DNA of 6,275 nt, taken from assembly GCA_913058025.1 (NCBI GenBank), contig CAJXPN010000286.1, forward strand, positions 1-6,275, read 5' to 3'. The position numbers and the translations under genes were made by a program. The DNA comes from an uncultured Myxococcales bacterium (GTDB lineage: Bacteria; Myxococcota_A; Bradymonadia; Bradymonadales; Bradymonadaceae). Positions within the stretch are counted from its first letter, which is position 1; each line of letters opens with the position of its first letter. The notes below the pieces were generated by a model. The model was given only the letters and a program-made list of their open reading frames with translations, had not been told where the DNA came from and did not search any database. This document shows, piece after piece, positions 5,440 to 6,275 of the stretch.

Positions 5440-6240
5440 ATGCGACCCATCACGGGACAGAAGGAGCCGATCATTCGGCTCGTCAGGAAGCTCCAGAGCC
5501 CGTCGGGGCGCCGCCGCCAGGGGTGCTTCATCGTCGAGGGCCATGACCTGATCATGCGCGCGCTCGAGTGGGGCGCCGACGTCGAGGGGCTCCTCCTCAC
5601 CGAGGGGATGGCCACCAGCGAGCAGGGCCTGGCCCTGGCCGCCGCCTGCCCCGTCCCCGCGCGTACTCTCACGCGCGGCCTCATGGGGAAGATCGTCACC
5701 GGCTCCAAGCCGTTGCCGCAGGCGATCGCCGTCGTGCGTCGAAAGGTCACCGCGTTGGAGGGCGTCTTCGCCTCCGACTCGCCCCTGGTCGTCGCCGTCG
5801 ACGGTGGCACCCTCGCCGACAACCTCGGCATGCTCCTGCGCACCGCGGAGGCCTGCGGCGTCGACGGCGTGCTGCTCAGCGAGGACACCGTCGAGGCCTA
5901 CGGGCGACGCGTCGTCCGCGGCTCCCGCGGCGCCGTCTTCACCCTCGACATCCACGAGGCCGGCGACCTCTCGGTCGCCTACGACCTGGCCGCCGCGCGC
6001 GGCGTCCAGATCATCGCCACGAGCGCCAACACCGACGCGTCGTACACCGACGTCGACTACACGCTCCCCTCGCTGATCGTCGTGGGCAACGAGCACACCG
6101 GCGTCAGCCCGCTCACCCTCGAGCGCGCCACCCACACCGTGCGCATCCCCATGCTCGGGTCGATCAACTCGCTCAACATCTCCGTCGCCGCCTCGGTCAT
6201 GTACTACGAGGCGGTCCGGCAGCGGATGGCCGCGCGCTGA
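5440..6240 (+). CDS. SpoU/TrmH-family RNA 2'-O-ribose methyltransferase
   Basis: A 266-residue SPOUT-class methyltransferase that would transfer a methyl group from S-adenosylmethionine to a ribose 2'-OH in tRNA or rRNA. An N-terminal substrate-binding domain (about 25-100, with GCFIVEGHDLIMRAL) is followed by the trefoil-knot catalytic domain (about 115-264). Motif 1 is DNLGMLLRTAEACG (127-140, N128 and candidate catalytic R134). Motif 2 is VVGNEHTGVSP (214-224, N217, E218). Motif 3 is IPMLGSINSLNISVAAS (236-252, N246). Motif 1 lacks the usual proline two residues before N128 (Ala here). The two-domain layout resembles RlmB/TrmH-type rRNA or tRNA Gm methyltransferases, but the target nucleotide cannot be read from sequence. 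AAGGAG at 5430-5435, four bases before the ATG, supports the start. It follows the lipoprotein gene by 22 bases, probably in one transcript. Confidence 0.94.
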   Translation: MRPITGQKEPIIRLVRKLQSPSGRRRQGCFIVEGHDLIMRALEWGADVEGLLLTEGMATSEQGLALAAACPVPARTLTRGLMGKIVTGSKPLPQAIAVVRRKVTALEGVFASDSPLVVAVDGGTLADNLGMLLRTAEACGVDGVLLSEDTVEAYGRRVVRGSRGAVFTLDIHEAGDLSVAYDLAAARGVQIIATSANTDASYTDVDYTLPSLIVVGNEHTGVSPLTLERATHTVRIPMLGSINSLNISVAASVMYYEAVRQRMAAR

Positions 6241-6246
6241 TCCGCA

Positions 6247-6266
6247 GGGGCCGCCCGGGCGGCCCC
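6247..6266 (+). terminator. 20-bp perfect GC palindrome after the methyltransferase gene, possible terminator
   Basis: GGGGCCGCCCGGGCGGCCCC is a perfect palindrome with 10-bp arms and no spacer, six bases after the TGA at 6238-6240. As RNA it would fold into a very stable GC hairpin after opening a few central pairs as a loop. No T-run follows within the nine bases left in the window (GCTGACGGC), so it is at best a terminator-like or 3'-end-stabilising hairpin. The position directly after the last gene supports a 3'-end role. Confidence 0.45.
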
Positions 6267-6275
6267 GCTGACGGC

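Noticed and set aside
2571..5888. A 3.3-kb minus-strand frame without stops (1105 codons) running antisense to the GTPase, the second lipoprotein and part of the methyltransferase, ending in the small lipoprotein frame.
   Set aside because: It is a GC-rich codon-bias shadow: its upstream part is low-complexity Gly/Ala/Val/Arg/Asp-rich sequence with no domain, and it opposes three genes with clear family or signal-peptide evidence and good ribosome-binding sites. Only its last 162 codons (from 3059) form a real gene.

Overview
This is a GC-rich, gene-dense bacterial window. It carries six protein genes plus the 3' part of a seventh, and third codon positions are overwhelmingly G or C. Two lipoprotein signal peptides, a membrane-fusion-type adaptor and a LolCDE/MacB-type ABC transporter point to a Gram-negative (diderm) cell. 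The base composition and the Asp/Ala/Gly-rich 'DADAG'-like linker after a lipoprotein cysteine resemble Myxococcota or related former Deltaproteobacteria. That placement is an inference from style, not a proven taxonomy.

Bases 1-49 are not genomic. They match the end of an Illumina P7/Nextera i7 primer, an 8-base index, the Read 2 primer site and the 19-bp Tn5 mosaic end. Genomic sequence therefore starts at about base 50, and the contig is cut inside the first gene.

Layout: (1) 50-2552, plus strand, is a tightly overlapping export operon: the C-terminal part of a HlyD/MacA-like adaptor, a four-helix MacB/LolC-E-type permease (ATGA overlap), and a LolD/MacB-type ATPase (GTG start, 11-bp overlap). 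Together they would form an envelope-spanning or lipoprotein-type exporter; the substrate is unknown. (2) 2571-3059, minus strand, is a small Cys-rich lipoprotein with a carboxypeptidase-regulatory-like beta-fold, convergent with the ATPase gene. (3) 3060-3236 is a divergent intergenic region with a 9-1-9 bp near-perfect palindrome just upstream of the next gene. (4) 3237-4295, plus strand, is a CobW/G3E-family GTPase with a His-rich loop. (5) 4374-5417, plus strand, is a second Cys-rich lipoprotein of no family I recognise. (6) 5440-6240, plus strand, is a SpoU/TrmH-family RNA 2'-O-methyltransferase, followed by a 20-bp perfect palindrome near the window end.

The transporter genes clearly work together. 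The other genes share orientation and short spacing but no obvious pathway. I see no CRISPR array, tRNA, rRNA, insertion sequence, phage gene or defence system. The most informative observations are the adapter artefact at the left end, the GTPase with its His-rich loop and upstream palindrome, and the two uncharacterised six-cysteine lipoproteins on either side of it.
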